DNA of 64,000 nucleotides from Coleophoma eucalyptorum (Eukaryota > Ascomycota > Leotiomycetes > Helotiales > Dermateaceae), in NCBI GenBank assembly GCA_026120035.1, contig JALRME010000004.1, positions 1,178,001 to 1,242,000 of the forward strand, written 5' to 3'. Positions 11,792 to 22,104 of the stretch are shown here, piece after piece. Positions within the stretch are counted from its first letter, which is position 1. The number at the start of each line of letters is the position of its first letter. The notes beneath the pieces are model-generated. The model saw nothing but the letters and a program-made list of their open reading frames with translations. It made no database searches and was not told the origin of the DNA. Made by a program: the position numbers and the translations under genes.

Positions 11792-12871
11792 ATTAACGGC
11801 TAGCAAAAAGAAGTGAAACGTCTGTATAGCACATAGGCAAGAAGATACAATTGTTCTTTAAACAACGAAATCAAGTAGAGTCGACAGCCTTTTTACATGT
11901 AGGGCAGAAAAGTAGAGGCTTGGCTTATGCAATAGAAGGTGGGGGTGATTTCCTACGACGCCAAGTCGGGCAAGTTGGAAGTCGAGCTTATTATTCGGTT
12001 CTCACCCAGCGAGTGCAATAGGAAAGAACTACCGGATCCAAACAGGCAATACGGGCAGGCTCGTGTTCGGGTTCGGGGAACTTCGTCGCATTGGGATGTG
12101 GAGAGAGTTGCAGTTTTAATCACGACTTACTCTTTCTGGACCATCGAGCTTCGTGAGCTCTGGACAAAGGCGGGGAAGTGGGGCGGGGCATGTCGCGCGC
12201 TGGGAGGATACAAGCGAGGACATGCAGAGAAAGCCAGAAACAAAAGAGGTAAGATACACGTTCCACTAAGCCTGGCGAGCTACATTCGGCTCATCCCCGC
12301 GACGGCGAGGGACTTGAGGAGTACGTCGATGCAAGCGATACTGGATATACGGAGAATGCGAAGATGGATGAGGAGAGTACTCGAGGGATGTGCAAAGAAG
12401 GCTGGCGCTTTTAATCGTACTAAGGGTCATATAGAAGCGCCAGGAGTCAGTGGGGTACATGTCTCAAAGATTTGGAAGAGCTTGTTTCTCTGGACATGGA
12501 AATATACCTTTCATTCTTAATATTATCTATAAGTATGTGTGGAATGATGAAGCTACGCTTAGTTAAATATTTAAGGATAGGCAACTTGCTACCTTTATTT
12601 TGCGTCCTATGCTGTCCATGCCGTCCGCATCGTTCTTACCCTTATAGCACAGACACTGTAGCAACAGCCTTTTCCCTTCAAGTGAAATGTTGTTAAATGA
12701 GGCCAGTCATGGCGCTCTTTGTATCTCTAAGACTAAATATTGAACGCCAGGACAACAACACTCAGAAGACTGAGCAATTAAACTAGAAGCGTTCGTCACC
12801 AATCTTTATGTGCTCCTATTGCAACAGTGGAGTTTATTTCTAACTCCAAGTAGAATTACAACAGAGCTCTA
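11792..12871. other. Intergenic stretch, no convincing gene
   Basis: A 193-codon open frame (11939-12520) begins with GTG, resembles nothing I know and has no supporting motifs. I treat it as chance. Confidence 0.5.
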
Positions 12872-14508
12872 ATGGATAACCACGATAGTACCAGAGTTCC
12901 CGTACGCGATGGTGATGAGAAGTCAGCCTATGAGTTGATGCAGGCGTCTTCACTTCAGGCAGGAGTAGACAACATAAAAAAAGAATGCACAAATCAAAAT
13001 TCTTCACCTTCAATTGACGTTCCTCACGCGATCATGACGAAATCTGAAGTTGCTTCATCAAAACCAGCCATCGAGCCAAAGCCTACCACCATACCAGTTT
13101 CCATAAAAGCTTTCAATTCAGCCACTGCCAAAAGTTCTGTTTCTCCTTTAAATCCTATGATAGGAGATAAACAGCACCCAGCACTTATTGACGACCCAGC
13201 CCCAAGTGGCAGGGATGGATCGAATGGAAATCACGATAGACGATCCTACGATGATTTAAGAACTGTAGGAGAGGATAATTTCATCCGGACCACAGTAGAC
13301 GACTTCACCGATGACCTTTTGTGGAACGGCGATTCTGTTCAGGAAGTTCTTGTCAGTCAATCCCTTTCAGTTTAAAACCTCCGTGAAATGTTATATCCTT
13401 ATTGTTGGTTCATTGATTTTGGAGCTAATAGACTGAATAGGAAGCCTTACTTGATTTTCCCTTCAAATTTACGCTCACCAGAGACTTTCCCTTTGTTATC
13501 TGTGATGAGAGAGGCCCTAGAAATAATGACGAAGAGGATGAATGGCCTATCGTTTACTCTTCACCTGGATGGAACAGCATGATGGGGTACACCGCAGAGG
13601 AGATTCTTCGACAAGATCCAAGCCTCTTGAAGTATTGCGCTCCGGATCAGAATGGCGCACTTTCGTCAGCGGGTGGACAAGACCGTACCAGAATCCGTGC
13701 CAACATGGAATTAGCGTATCAAAATGGAACTGATATTGTTAGTTACAATACACGCCATTCAATGGGTTGGAGACAGCGGCTGAGAGATCGTCGTCAGATT
13801 CATGGATACCAGATCAACTTCAAGAAAGATGGCACTATATTCAACAATGAGCTCATCCTTATACCAGTCATTTGGAATCGGGGAGATCGAGAGGGTCTTG
13901 ATAGAAATGACCCCTCGGAAGAGGATGATACCTCAGGAGGTGAAGCTTTAGCAGGTGACGGTCCTATGGATGATTCCCCAGTAGACGATAACCAGCCGGA
14001 CCATTTCTCCATATCATATTTCCCACCGCGTAATTCTCCAGGATACGATCTATTGGATATTGTCCCATTGGCCGATCCTCCACCACCTACATTTCCAATC
14101 ATTGGCCTTGGGGAGTATCACCCAGATGACTACCGATATTGGATAGGAATTCCGGAAAGGAGGGACCAGCATAATCCAACATTGCAAAGAATACTTAATG
14201 CTTCTCGGCCTATACTTCGACCAACACCTCAACGAGCACCTCAACGTGAACTTCGACCTGCACCTCAGCCGAGGCATTTACCTCTGCCCCAGGGCCATCC
14301 GCTTTATCATCGGGCTTATCCGCAACACCCCCAACCCTATCAATGGTATTATCCCTCATACTGTCCACCGCATCATCCACTAAATCGTACACCATATCAT
14401 CCACTACATTATCCACCACAGCATCCACCACAAGATCCACCACAGCATCCACGAAATCGTACATCATATCACCCACTGTATCATCCGCCGCATCATCCGC
14501 CATACTGA
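12872..14508 (+). CDS. PAS/LOV-like protein with degenerate photosensor motif and His/Pro-rich tail
   Basis: Two exons, 12872-13351 and 13441-14508, give 515 residues. Residues 1-160 are polar and disordered. Residues about 175-305 form a PAS domain of the LOV type: FPFVICDERG, PIVYSSPGWNSMMGYTAEEIL, then YQINFKKDGTIFNNELILIPV, which matches the end of LOV domains in White Collar-1 and Vivid and keeps the two flavin-contacting asparagines (N286, N296). The GxNCRFLQ motif is not conserved: the segment reads RQDPSLLKYCAPD, so the adduct Cys aligns with Pro220, and Cys226 sits six residues later. The loop before the last strands is long. The C-terminus is acidic, then very rich in His, Pro, Tyr and Gln, with a 24-residue tandem duplication. 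There is no GATA finger, kinase or RGS domain. Light sensing is uncertain. Confidence 0.75.
14383..14504 (+). repeat. 72-bp imperfect tandem duplication encoding the His/Pro tail
   Basis: AATCGTACACCATATCATCC at 14383 recurs as AATCGTACATCATATCACCC at 14455, a period of 72 nt or 24 codons (HPLNRTPYHPLHYP versus HPRNRTSYHPLYHP). Between them shorter 12-nt units of the CCACCACAGCAT type repeat. The reading frame is kept, so the tail probably varies in length between strains. Confidence 0.75.
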
Positions 14509-15537
14509 TGGGTACAATTGCATTTCAGATCCTCGCTCAAATCAGCATGCTCACTTTTACTCTTTCTGAAGCCCCTAACTCCCTTATGCATAGGCTCCAG
14601 TATTCTTTCGCCAACGACCTTATGCTCAGTCAGTAGTCTTCAGTATTTAATTCTTAAAAGAACCAGCAATACAATGACTGGCTATTACTTCCTTCTCTCT
14701 TATCATGCCCGCTTTTGTATTGATCCAAGTGATATTTGTCCTCTGTTTCGCATCCCTGCTATTTCTTTACCAGCTACGCCTGCTGTTGCAATGAAAGACT
14801 CTGGAGATCAGTAAAGTTGTAGTAGCCGTTTATTGGTTATGAAGAGTGAGAGCGAAGACTGACTGGAAGATTTAGTTACATGCAAATACCCTCCGCGTAG
14901 CCACTGGCTCTTTCCTTTAACTGCATACTTTTCTCTATAAAATCAGAATTTGAAGATACTTATTTTGTTCAAGAATGAGTATATCCACAAACCAAAACTG
15001 CTTGCTCTCTCGACCAGAGAGAAGCACTGGCACAAAAGAAGGTTGACCTCATTTCCCCCCACCTATACAATTCACAAAAACCACTTCTGCTCGCTTAGTC
15101 GAGATATCCATTCTTATAAAAGCCTTCGAATTCCAATTAGCGCATCAGGAAATATCCCTTAACTAGGACTTTTACAGCATAATATCTTTGATTACACTAC
15201 AAATCCAATGAGCCCAATGTGTTAGATTCTATCATTATGACCAATCCTTCTTCTCAAGCACTATTACGAGAGATCAATTCTGCCTGCCTCCGATGTCGTA
15301 GTGGCTCTCTCCAAGCCAAGCGGCGCAAGCTCGCTTAGCAACGGCCAACGACCTTTTATACTCTGGCTCTGGCCGACCACCACTCTTCGACTTCAACTAC
15401 TCTCTTACCTCCACGCAACAACAACTTCACCCCACTTTCGAAAACAGCGTTTTATATTCGAGATTCTGTGCATAGTCCGTATTGGATTTTTTTGCTTGCT
15501 TTGAGATTTGTCAGGACGTGGAGGGGAATTGTTGATC
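14509..15537. other. Intergenic stretch upstream of the amidase
   Basis: No supportable gene. A short frame from ATG 15237 (MTNPSSQALLREINSACLRC, stop after about 35 codons) continues in the same frame beyond the stop with coding-like sequence to about 15537. It may be a fragment of another gene or chance. Confidence 0.4.
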
Positions 15538-17740
15538 ATGGCGGTATGTACAACTTTTTCTTCCCAGTCTTGCAAACTTCGAAGGCGTAGATACCTGCGC
15601 TGCCGAAGGGCCGGGTACTGCATATGAGATACCAAACTAGGCTCTAAGAATCTCTGAAATGGAATAAAATGCCGGTCATTGAAGCGAGTTTATCCCCTTG
15701 GGCCCCTGTTAGACACTTGCTATGTCATTGCGGTGTTATACTGTACCCAGAATCACCAATGACACCTAAGAACTTAAATAAGCTGACACATTATAGACCA
15801 CAGCTCCAACAAGCCCAAAAGTAAATAAGTCGGGCTTCAACGTTGTAGAGGCTTCGATCTCCGATCTTAAAAAAGCATTAGATACTGGTGCAACCACAAG
15901 CGTAGAGCTCGTGATTGCCTACCTGCACCGGATCGGCCTTTACGACATCTCAAACACGCAACTTAATGCATTCACATTCCTCAACCCATCTGTTCTAGCA
16001 GAAGCTCGTGAATCTGACCTACGACGAGCATCCGGCCTGCCAGTACGCGCGTTAGAAGGAATTCCCTACACTCTTAAGGACAGCTACAAATACGCGTCCC
16101 TCACCGTCGCCGCAGGATCTCCAGCCTTTACAGACCTCCTTTCTAATGAAGATTCCCACACTGCGCATCTCCTGCGCTCAGCTGGCGCTGTGCTGGTCGG
16201 CAAGACCAACATGCCACCGCTCGCAGCAGGCGGGATGCAACGAGGCCATTTTGGACGTGCAGAATCTCCATACAACGCCGAGTTCTTGACGGCAGCGTAC
16301 GCATCCGGTTCTTCTAATGGTGCGGCGACAGCTACCGCGGCGAGTTTTGCGGCATTCGCACTCGGCTCGGAAACGGTGAGTTCGGGAAGAAGTCCCGCGA
16401 GTAATAATGCGTTGGTTTGCTATACGCCCTCCAGAGGCGTGGTAAGTTGCAGGGGACTCTGGCCGCTGTATCCAACTTGCGATGTGGTGGTACCTTATAC
16501 GCGGTCCGTGGGAGATATGTTGTTGGTACTTGAAGTTCTCACGCAGAAGGATCCAGAGAAAGTTGGGGATTTTTGGCGTGAGCAGCCTTTTGTCACTTTA
16601 CCGGAGCCGGAGTTTGATTGGAAGTCTTTGAGACCTGCTTCGTTAAAGGGCAGGAGAGTTGGAGTTCCAAAAGCATATATAGGCCAAGAGGACGGCAAGC
16701 CAACCGTTGTAAGTCCTGGCGTACTGTCACTTTGGGAAGTAGCACGCAAAGATCTCGAAGCATTAGGAGCTGAAGTCGTTACTGTGGATTTCCCACTCGT
16801 AACGATGTACGAAGATGATTCCGTTTCAGGAGTTGCCAACAATGTGGCTGGCTTCCCAGAAGGTTGGAACAATGTAGAGAGAGGGTTAATGGTAGCGAAA
16901 GGATGGGATAAATTCTTGGTGGAAGCTGGCGTGAAGACGGGACTAAAGGAGGTTGACGGCACAAAGCTATTCCCAAAGCACCCTGATAATATGACGGACC
17001 ATTTTCTCGAGGGACGGAACATGATGAACTATCCAAGCCTAGTGACGCTGGCACGAGAGAACCCAGGCACTCTTTGGGAAATACCCGGAATCGGAGAAGC
17101 ACTAAATGCTCTCGAGCAGATGCGGAAGAATATTTTTGAAGACTGGTTGGAGAATCAGGGATTAGATTTTGTTGTATTCCCAGCAGCGGGTGATGTGGGG
17201 AGGGCAGATCTCGAAGAGAATATGGAAAGTGCTCGGCATGGCATGCTGAATGGGGTGCGGTACTCGAATGGAAATCGAGTGCTGAGACATCTTGGAGTGC
17301 CGACCATCAGCGTGCCTATGGGAGCTCTCGACACCGAAATGCCAGTCAATATCACTTTTGCTGGGAAAGCTTACGAGGACGATCAGTTGGTGCAGTGGGC
17401 ATGGGCTTTTGAAGAGGCTACAAATCGACGCACTGTACCGCGTTTGACGCCAGTTTCCGAGAGATCTGTTGGGGGTGGGAAATTCGGTGCTGAGTTGAAA
17501 GATGGCAAGGTTCATATTACGGGCGAGGCAGAGGTCTTTGTGAATGGTGCTCCTGCTGAGTTGATTCCTATTGGTGAAGGTTTTGAGGTTGTGGTAAATT
17601 TGAAAGCATTGCCGAAACCTCCAATTGTTTGTCCATATGGCAGAGAAGAAGGGCCGGAGACTATGGTTCTTGTTACCGGAAAGGGACAGGAAGGGGATTT
17701 GGATGCGCAATTGTTTTTACTTCCGCGAGAGAAGTTGTAG
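15538..17740 (+). CDS. Amidase-signature family hydrolase
   Basis: Hydrolyses a carboxamide to acid and ammonia; the substrate is unknown. The main exon is 15797-17740. It opens with an acceptor and reads TTAPTSPKVNKSGFNVVEAS, so I infer a tiny first exon, ATG GCG at 15538-15543, ending at GTATGT, with a 253-nt intron; total 649 residues. The Ser-cisSer-Lys triad is visible: K96 in YTLKDSYK, Ser174/175 in SGSSNG, and nucleophile Ser198 in GSETVSSGRSPA. The usual GG before the nucleophile (GTDTGGS) is VS here, which should change the oxyanion loop. The C-terminal 120 residues extend past the catalytic domain. It begins the probable catabolic cluster, but its promoter lacks the motif shared by the other genes. 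Confidence 0.88.
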
Positions 17741-18291
17741 ACTGCTGGCGACATATTTGTCTCTGATAAAACAGATAGAACTCGAGTAGTAGTTGTACTA
17801 GTTATCTTAGATGTAAAGATGACTAAGTTCAGACCCGCCTATTTCTATACAGCTATGTTTATTGTATCAAGATATTACTCAAAAACTCTTACTATACTAT
17901 GTAAGACATTAGCGGAATGTAAACACCTCTCTATAAGGCTTAAGTTTAAGAGAAAAATGGTCCCTAACACGGTGGTTGATCAAGTGCTAGCCCCGTGATT
18001 CCCTCAGCCGTGACTCCCCGTACCCAGGCTGTGGATATGACTGCAGGGAAATGACCAATACCGTGTACTTGTATTACCTCATAACAATGGAACAATGACA
18101 AAGAATCTGAGGAAAGGCTTGGAATGCCAGAGTTTACAAGCTCAAAAGACGACTGTGGCGCTCCAGCACTCGTCAACATGTGTCTAGAAGACATCGACGC
18201 CAGTGTTCATCACTAAAACTTCTGTCTGTATTTCATACCTTTCTCCTACAATAGAGCTTTGAACAATCTCGTTAATTCAAGATCTTTCAAA
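17741..18291. other. Intergenic promoter of the arginase-like gene
   Basis: No gene. Holds the cluster motif at 18009-18020 and an imperfect upstream copy at 17994. Confidence 0.7.
18009..18020 (+). promoter_or_regulatory. Cluster motif, copy A (CGTGACTCCCCG)
   Basis: Lies 272 bp upstream of the arginase-like ATG. On the reverse strand it reads CGGGGAGTCACGG, that is CGG-N7-CGG. An imperfect direct copy, CGTGATTCCCTC, starts 15 bp upstream at 17994, so the site may be a tandem pair. Function is inferred from its recurrence in four promoters of the cluster. Confidence 0.65.
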
Positions 18292-19191
18292 ATGACTATC
18301 CAGTCCGTTACAATAATTTGTGTGCCATACCACGTTGATATCGCAGAACACCGTGTCGGTCTTGGACCTAGACACCTCCTTCAACCCGTTTCTCACGAGC
18401 TCGACTTGCAAAAGTTTACCGTCAAAACCGAAATCATCCCCCATGTCGATGACTTCGAAGGCGAAATCGGTCGCACTTGGGAGCTCCTCCGGCGAGTTTC
18501 CAAGAGCGTTGAGCGCGCTTCCCTTGCGAGTTCGTTTCCTCTGGTTCTGGCGGGAAACTGCAATACATCTGTTGCCGTTGCTGCAGGATTGTGTTCAGCA
18601 GGGCGTGATTCGAATAAACTGGGCATTTTCTGGCTCGATGCACATAATGATGCTGGGACACCAGACGATGTGATGCATGGGTATCTGGATGGCATGGGTG
18701 TCTCGATGCTCAACGGACGAAGTTGGAAAGCGCTGATGTCAACGGTACCGGGTTACACTCCAATCCCAATGAGCAGGGTCATCTATTGCGGTGTTCGCAA
18801 TCAATCGGCCAGCGAACGGGCAAAGCTTGAAGGCTTGGGTGCTCATCTTATAGATGGAGAAATAGGAAGTGAGTGTTGTGAGCAATTGAGGGCAGCGTTG
18901 GAGAGTAGAGCAAGAACATGCTTGATCGAGAGCTCTGTCATTCACGTCGATCTTGATGTACTTGATCCAGCTAAAGTGGGACTTGCAAATGAATTTCCCT
19001 CTCCAGGAGGGCTCACAGAAGATGAGCTGGTATCTTGCATGGTGACAACTGCGAAACTCAACCCAGCAGCGCTGACTGTTGCGTCATTCATGCCCGGTCT
19101 GAAGGGTGGAGATGCTGTAGGTGATGCTGCTGTTAGAGGTATTGTACAGTTCATGAGAGCGAGAAGGGAGGTATCGCTAGGGTATCACTGA
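18292..19191 (+). CDS. Arginase-superfamily (ureohydrolase-like) protein
   Basis: Belongs to the arginase/agmatinase/formiminoglutamase fold, binuclear-manganese enzymes that cleave guanidino or formimino groups. It is a single exon of 299 residues; I use the ATG at 18292 (MTIQSVTII). Metal-binding motifs DAHND (116-120) and HVDLDVLDP are intact. The first motif, normally GGDHS with a Mn-ligand His, reads AGNCNTS at 87-93, so Cys90 replaces His, and the C-terminal Glu-bearing EVNP-type motif is replaced by ASFMPGLKGGD. This is a divergent subfamily, not true arginase; the substrate is open. It follows the amidase on the same strand and carries the cluster motif upstream, fitting release of urea or an amide from a guanidine compound. 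Confidence 0.87.
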   Translation: MTIQSVTIICVPYHVDIAEHRVGLGPRHLLQPVSHELDLQKFTVKTEIIPHVDDFEGEIGRTWELLRRVSKSVERASLASSFPLVLAGNCNTSVAVAAGLCSAGRDSNKLGIFWLDAHNDAGTPDDVMHGYLDGMGVSMLNGRSWKALMSTVPGYTPIPMSRVIYCGVRNQSASERAKLEGLGAHLIDGEIGSECCEQLRAALESRARTCLIESSVIHVDLDVLDPAKVGLANEFPSPGGLTEDELVSCMVTTAKLNPAALTVASFMPGLKGGDAVGDAAVRGIVQFMRARREVSLGYH

Positions 19192-19935
19192 GGTAGTATG
19201 TTCGATTAAAAAGTTAAAACAGGGAGTAATTAGCAATGAGATCAGCACACAGTGCTTGGGAGTAACATGAAAAGGCAGTGGTTAAAACTGAAGAGGGCTG
19301 TTGTCGATGTCAGTGAGCTTATAGAGGGTGCCTCTTGATGTAGACCTACTTTCGCAGCACTTTCTCTACGAAACTCGGCTGGAAACCTATACTGTGCTAG
19401 TTGAAGGCTCCTCCGGCTTGGGAGATGATAAAGTGACTAAGTCTCACTGAGTAAATCCCATTCCGCAAGATTGCGACCACGAAGAATCCTGTCGGCTTCC
19501 ATGGTCATTTGTCAATGTAAGAAAAAATATTTGGATAGGATGGGATGGACAGCAATGTCTTTTACTAAGACTACTGAATCTTCGCTATGAGCGCAGCTCG
19601 GGCATGTCGGGGAAAGACGGGTTTAGATTACAGATGATGATATGGTGAGATAAGGGCGAGGAATTGCGGCTTTACAATGATACTTTAAACTTTGGTATCA
19701 TTGTACTGCGTGGGCATTTAAAATTGACTAACATTCATCATTTCATTGTGGTTATGCACTCAGATATTGGAAGTAGATGTTCGGAAGTAGCTGTAGATAC
19801 CAAGTCCACCACCAGGAAGTCACTCCAAATAATAGCCAAGCCTCTCTAATTTCTCAAAATTCAAAGTCATAAGTTAAAAGTAGTTGTGTTAGTCATTGAT
19901 GTCAAATTGATTAATTCCATATTTTATAACTGGTT
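19192..19935. other. Intergenic stretch between convergent genes
   Basis: 3' flanks of the arginase-like gene and the alcohol dehydrogenase; AT-rich toward the right end. No gene recognised. Confidence 0.6.
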
Positions 19936-21081
19936 TTAAAAATATTGCATTTCAATCAAAAGTTTAACGGCACCGTTTGTCGATCCAGCACAGAATGTCT
20001 TATATGCTTCCTCTATATCCTGAAAAGCAAAACCTAGTAGATTGGTCAGCTAAATAAATACCAATAAGATTTAAAACCAACATACGATGAGTAAACATTG
20101 GTAAAGCGCTTTTAAGTTTTCCCAACAGGCACATTTTTAATAGCAAAGGGGCAGTAGTCCCATCATTAAGCTGGGTTGTCAAGGCTACAATCCAATCAGC
20201 AAGTACCTTGAAAACCTTTGGGAGAACTTACCTATATTCTGGATCCAGAGTTTATCCAAATGGAGATTGGCCTTCGTGCTGTGCACACCAACATTGGCAA
20301 TAACTCCGCCTACGGCCACGATCTTTTGTGCGGTATCTACAGTCGTGGCAAACCCAACTGCCTCGATCACAGTATCACAACCTCTACCACCAGTTAGGGA
20401 CTTGACCGCTGCTTCTGTATCCTCCGAAGTAGGATTTATGACGAAGTCCGCACCCAATTCTTTTGCGATGCGTAGCCGGTTCTGGTCCGTATCAATGGCT
20501 ATGATAATAGCGGGAGAATAAAGCTGTGCTGTGATCACTGCAGCAAGTATAGGCCCTGCTCCGATGACAGCTACGGTACACCCAGGTTGAACATTGCCCC
20601 TTAGAATACCACACTCATAGCCAGACGTCAGGACATCGCTTAGCAATATCATAGCACGAGGATCTGCATCCTCGGGGATCAAGTGCAGGGAGCCATCGGC
20701 ATACGGAGTGCGTGTATATTCGGCCTGCAGCCCATCAATCGTATTTCCCATCTGCCAGCCACCGGTGGTGCAGTGACCGGGCATCGATTTCCGACAGAAT
20801 TCGCATGAGGAGCAAGAGCTAATGCATGAAACAATGACTCTGTCGCCAACCTTGAAATTCTTGACTTGTAGACCAACCTCGTCCACATAACCGACGCCTT
20901 CGTGGCCTAAAACTCGTCCGATGCTACTCGTTGGATGGATCCCGTCGCGGACATGGATATCGGTACCGCAGACACTGGCATGGGTGACTCGGATGATAGC
21001 ATCGGTAGGGAGTTGTAGTGATGGCTTACGACGCTCGACTAGCTTCACGTTGCCGAGTGAAGCCCAAGTCAGTGCTTTCAT
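19936..21081 (-). CDS. Zinc-dependent alcohol dehydrogenase (MDR family)
   Basis: NAD(P)-dependent medium-chain dehydrogenase for an alcohol/aldehyde pair. Three exons, 21081-20232, 20184-20086 and 20033-19936, give 348 residues. The catalytic zinc site is visible as CGTDIH and GHEGVG, and the structural zinc lobe as C-x2-C-x2-C-x7-C in SCSSCEFCRKSMPGHC. The Rossmann turn is GAGPILAAV, followed by an acidic residue in IAIDTDQNR, which favours NAD(H). The last junction restores MFTHRFAFQDIEEAYKTF, the usual C-terminal motif. It is divergent from the Rid gene and shares a 547-bp promoter with it, containing the cluster motif. In this setting it may oxidise or reduce an intermediate freed by the hydrolases. 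Confidence 0.9.
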
Positions 21082-21628
21082 AGCGAATGAAGTTGAGAGG
21101 CTGTACTGAAATGTAATGACGCGAATTCACAAAAGAAGAAACTTCCTAGAATTTGAGAGAGCATATTGTGAAGGTCAGTGGTTCAACTTGTATGCCCCTC
21201 TCACACAGTTATCCATCCACGGCCAAGATCCATGGACGGCCGGAAAATCCGCCGTAACTCCCCGTTGAACCAAGCGCAAAACAAGACGGCCTATCCGCAC
21301 AGCACAACAGAAGCCGAATGCAGAAGGATCACTTTATTCAATTCCCGCCTTTCCCCTTAGTTGATGTTGCGCCTCATCTGTCGGGCCACTGTGAAGCACC
21401 TCCACCAGAACTTTTCCAAGTGGGTTTCGAATGTTTTGTAGTCTTTTCTTAGTCTGCATTAACCTGCAACTATGCGACTCCATCATTTAGAAGTATATAA
21501 ACGCTACGAACTCGACCTATCCTTCTCCCCGGATGTTTAGATCGCCAGTAAATTCATACTACAGTCTCTGTGACATTCCTTGAGTCTCGAAAAGGACGAT
21601 ATTTTTTGTAAAAAAAAAAACATCCATC
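21082..21628. other. Bidirectional promoter, ADH and Rid genes
   Basis: The 547 bp between the two divergent start codons. It holds the cluster motif at 21253-21264 and, immediately before it, a GC-rich CGG/CCG cluster. A run of ten A lies just upstream of the Rid ATG. Confidence 0.7.
21253..21264 (+). promoter_or_regulatory. Cluster motif, copy B (CGTAACTCCCCG) beside a CGG palindrome
   Basis: The motif lies 172 bp from the ADH start and 365 bp from the Rid start. The reverse strand reads CGGGGAGTTACGG (CGG-N7-CGG). It is preceded at 21236-21253 by CGGCCGGAAAATCCGCCG, which includes the inverted pair CGG-N5-CCG. Both arrangements are typical of Zn2Cys6 dimer sites; binding is inferred. Confidence 0.65.
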
Positions 21629-22104
21629 ATGTCCCATCTCACATACACCAGTTACGAAGGCTATGGCGAAAGGAGCAAGAAGAATCTCTGGTACAGTCAG
21701 GCTGTCCGTGTCGGCGATATTGTCGAGTGCGCAGGGCAAGGTTTGCTCCCTCGGAAAGCAATAGGGAGGCTCATAACTAACCATACGACTACACAGGCGG
21801 CTGGGACCGTGAAACGGACAAAATCGAGCGCGAAATCGTTGCCCAAATCGAAAAGGCATTCGACAACGTCGAGCATAACTTGAAGCTTGTCGGTTGTAAG
21901 GGCTGGGAAAATGTTTTCTTTATCCGCTCACACCACCTGCCCATCAACGATGAGGCTATGGAAGCGATGGTTAGGTGCTTGAAGAAGTACTGCCCAACTC
22001 ACCAGCCGGCATGGACGGCGCTTGGTGTTCCTAGATTGGCTTTCGATGATATGCGAGTGGAAATTGAAGTCAGAGCTCATATTCCACCCGAAGGAATGAA
22101 ATGA
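21629..22104 (+). CDS. Rid (YjgF/YER057c/UK114) family protein
   Basis: Small trimeric-fold protein of the Rid family, whose RidA members hydrolyse reactive enamine/imine intermediates. Two exons, 21629-21740 and 21797-22104, give 139 residues; the junction reads VECAGQGGWDRETDKI. Family features: QAVRVGDIVECAGQGG near residues 25-40, and the C-terminal QPAWTALGVPRLAFDDMRVEIEV. The catalytic Arg of RidA (PARS-type motif) is replaced by Trp110 in PAWT, so it belongs to a non-RidA subfamily and probably lacks standard imine deaminase activity. Cluster context suggests a role on a nitrogenous intermediate, possibly hydrolysis or another reaction. Confidence 0.88.

Noticed and set aside
11939..12520. 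193-codon open frame
   Set aside because: Starts with GTG, no recognisable domain, composition like translated noncoding DNA.
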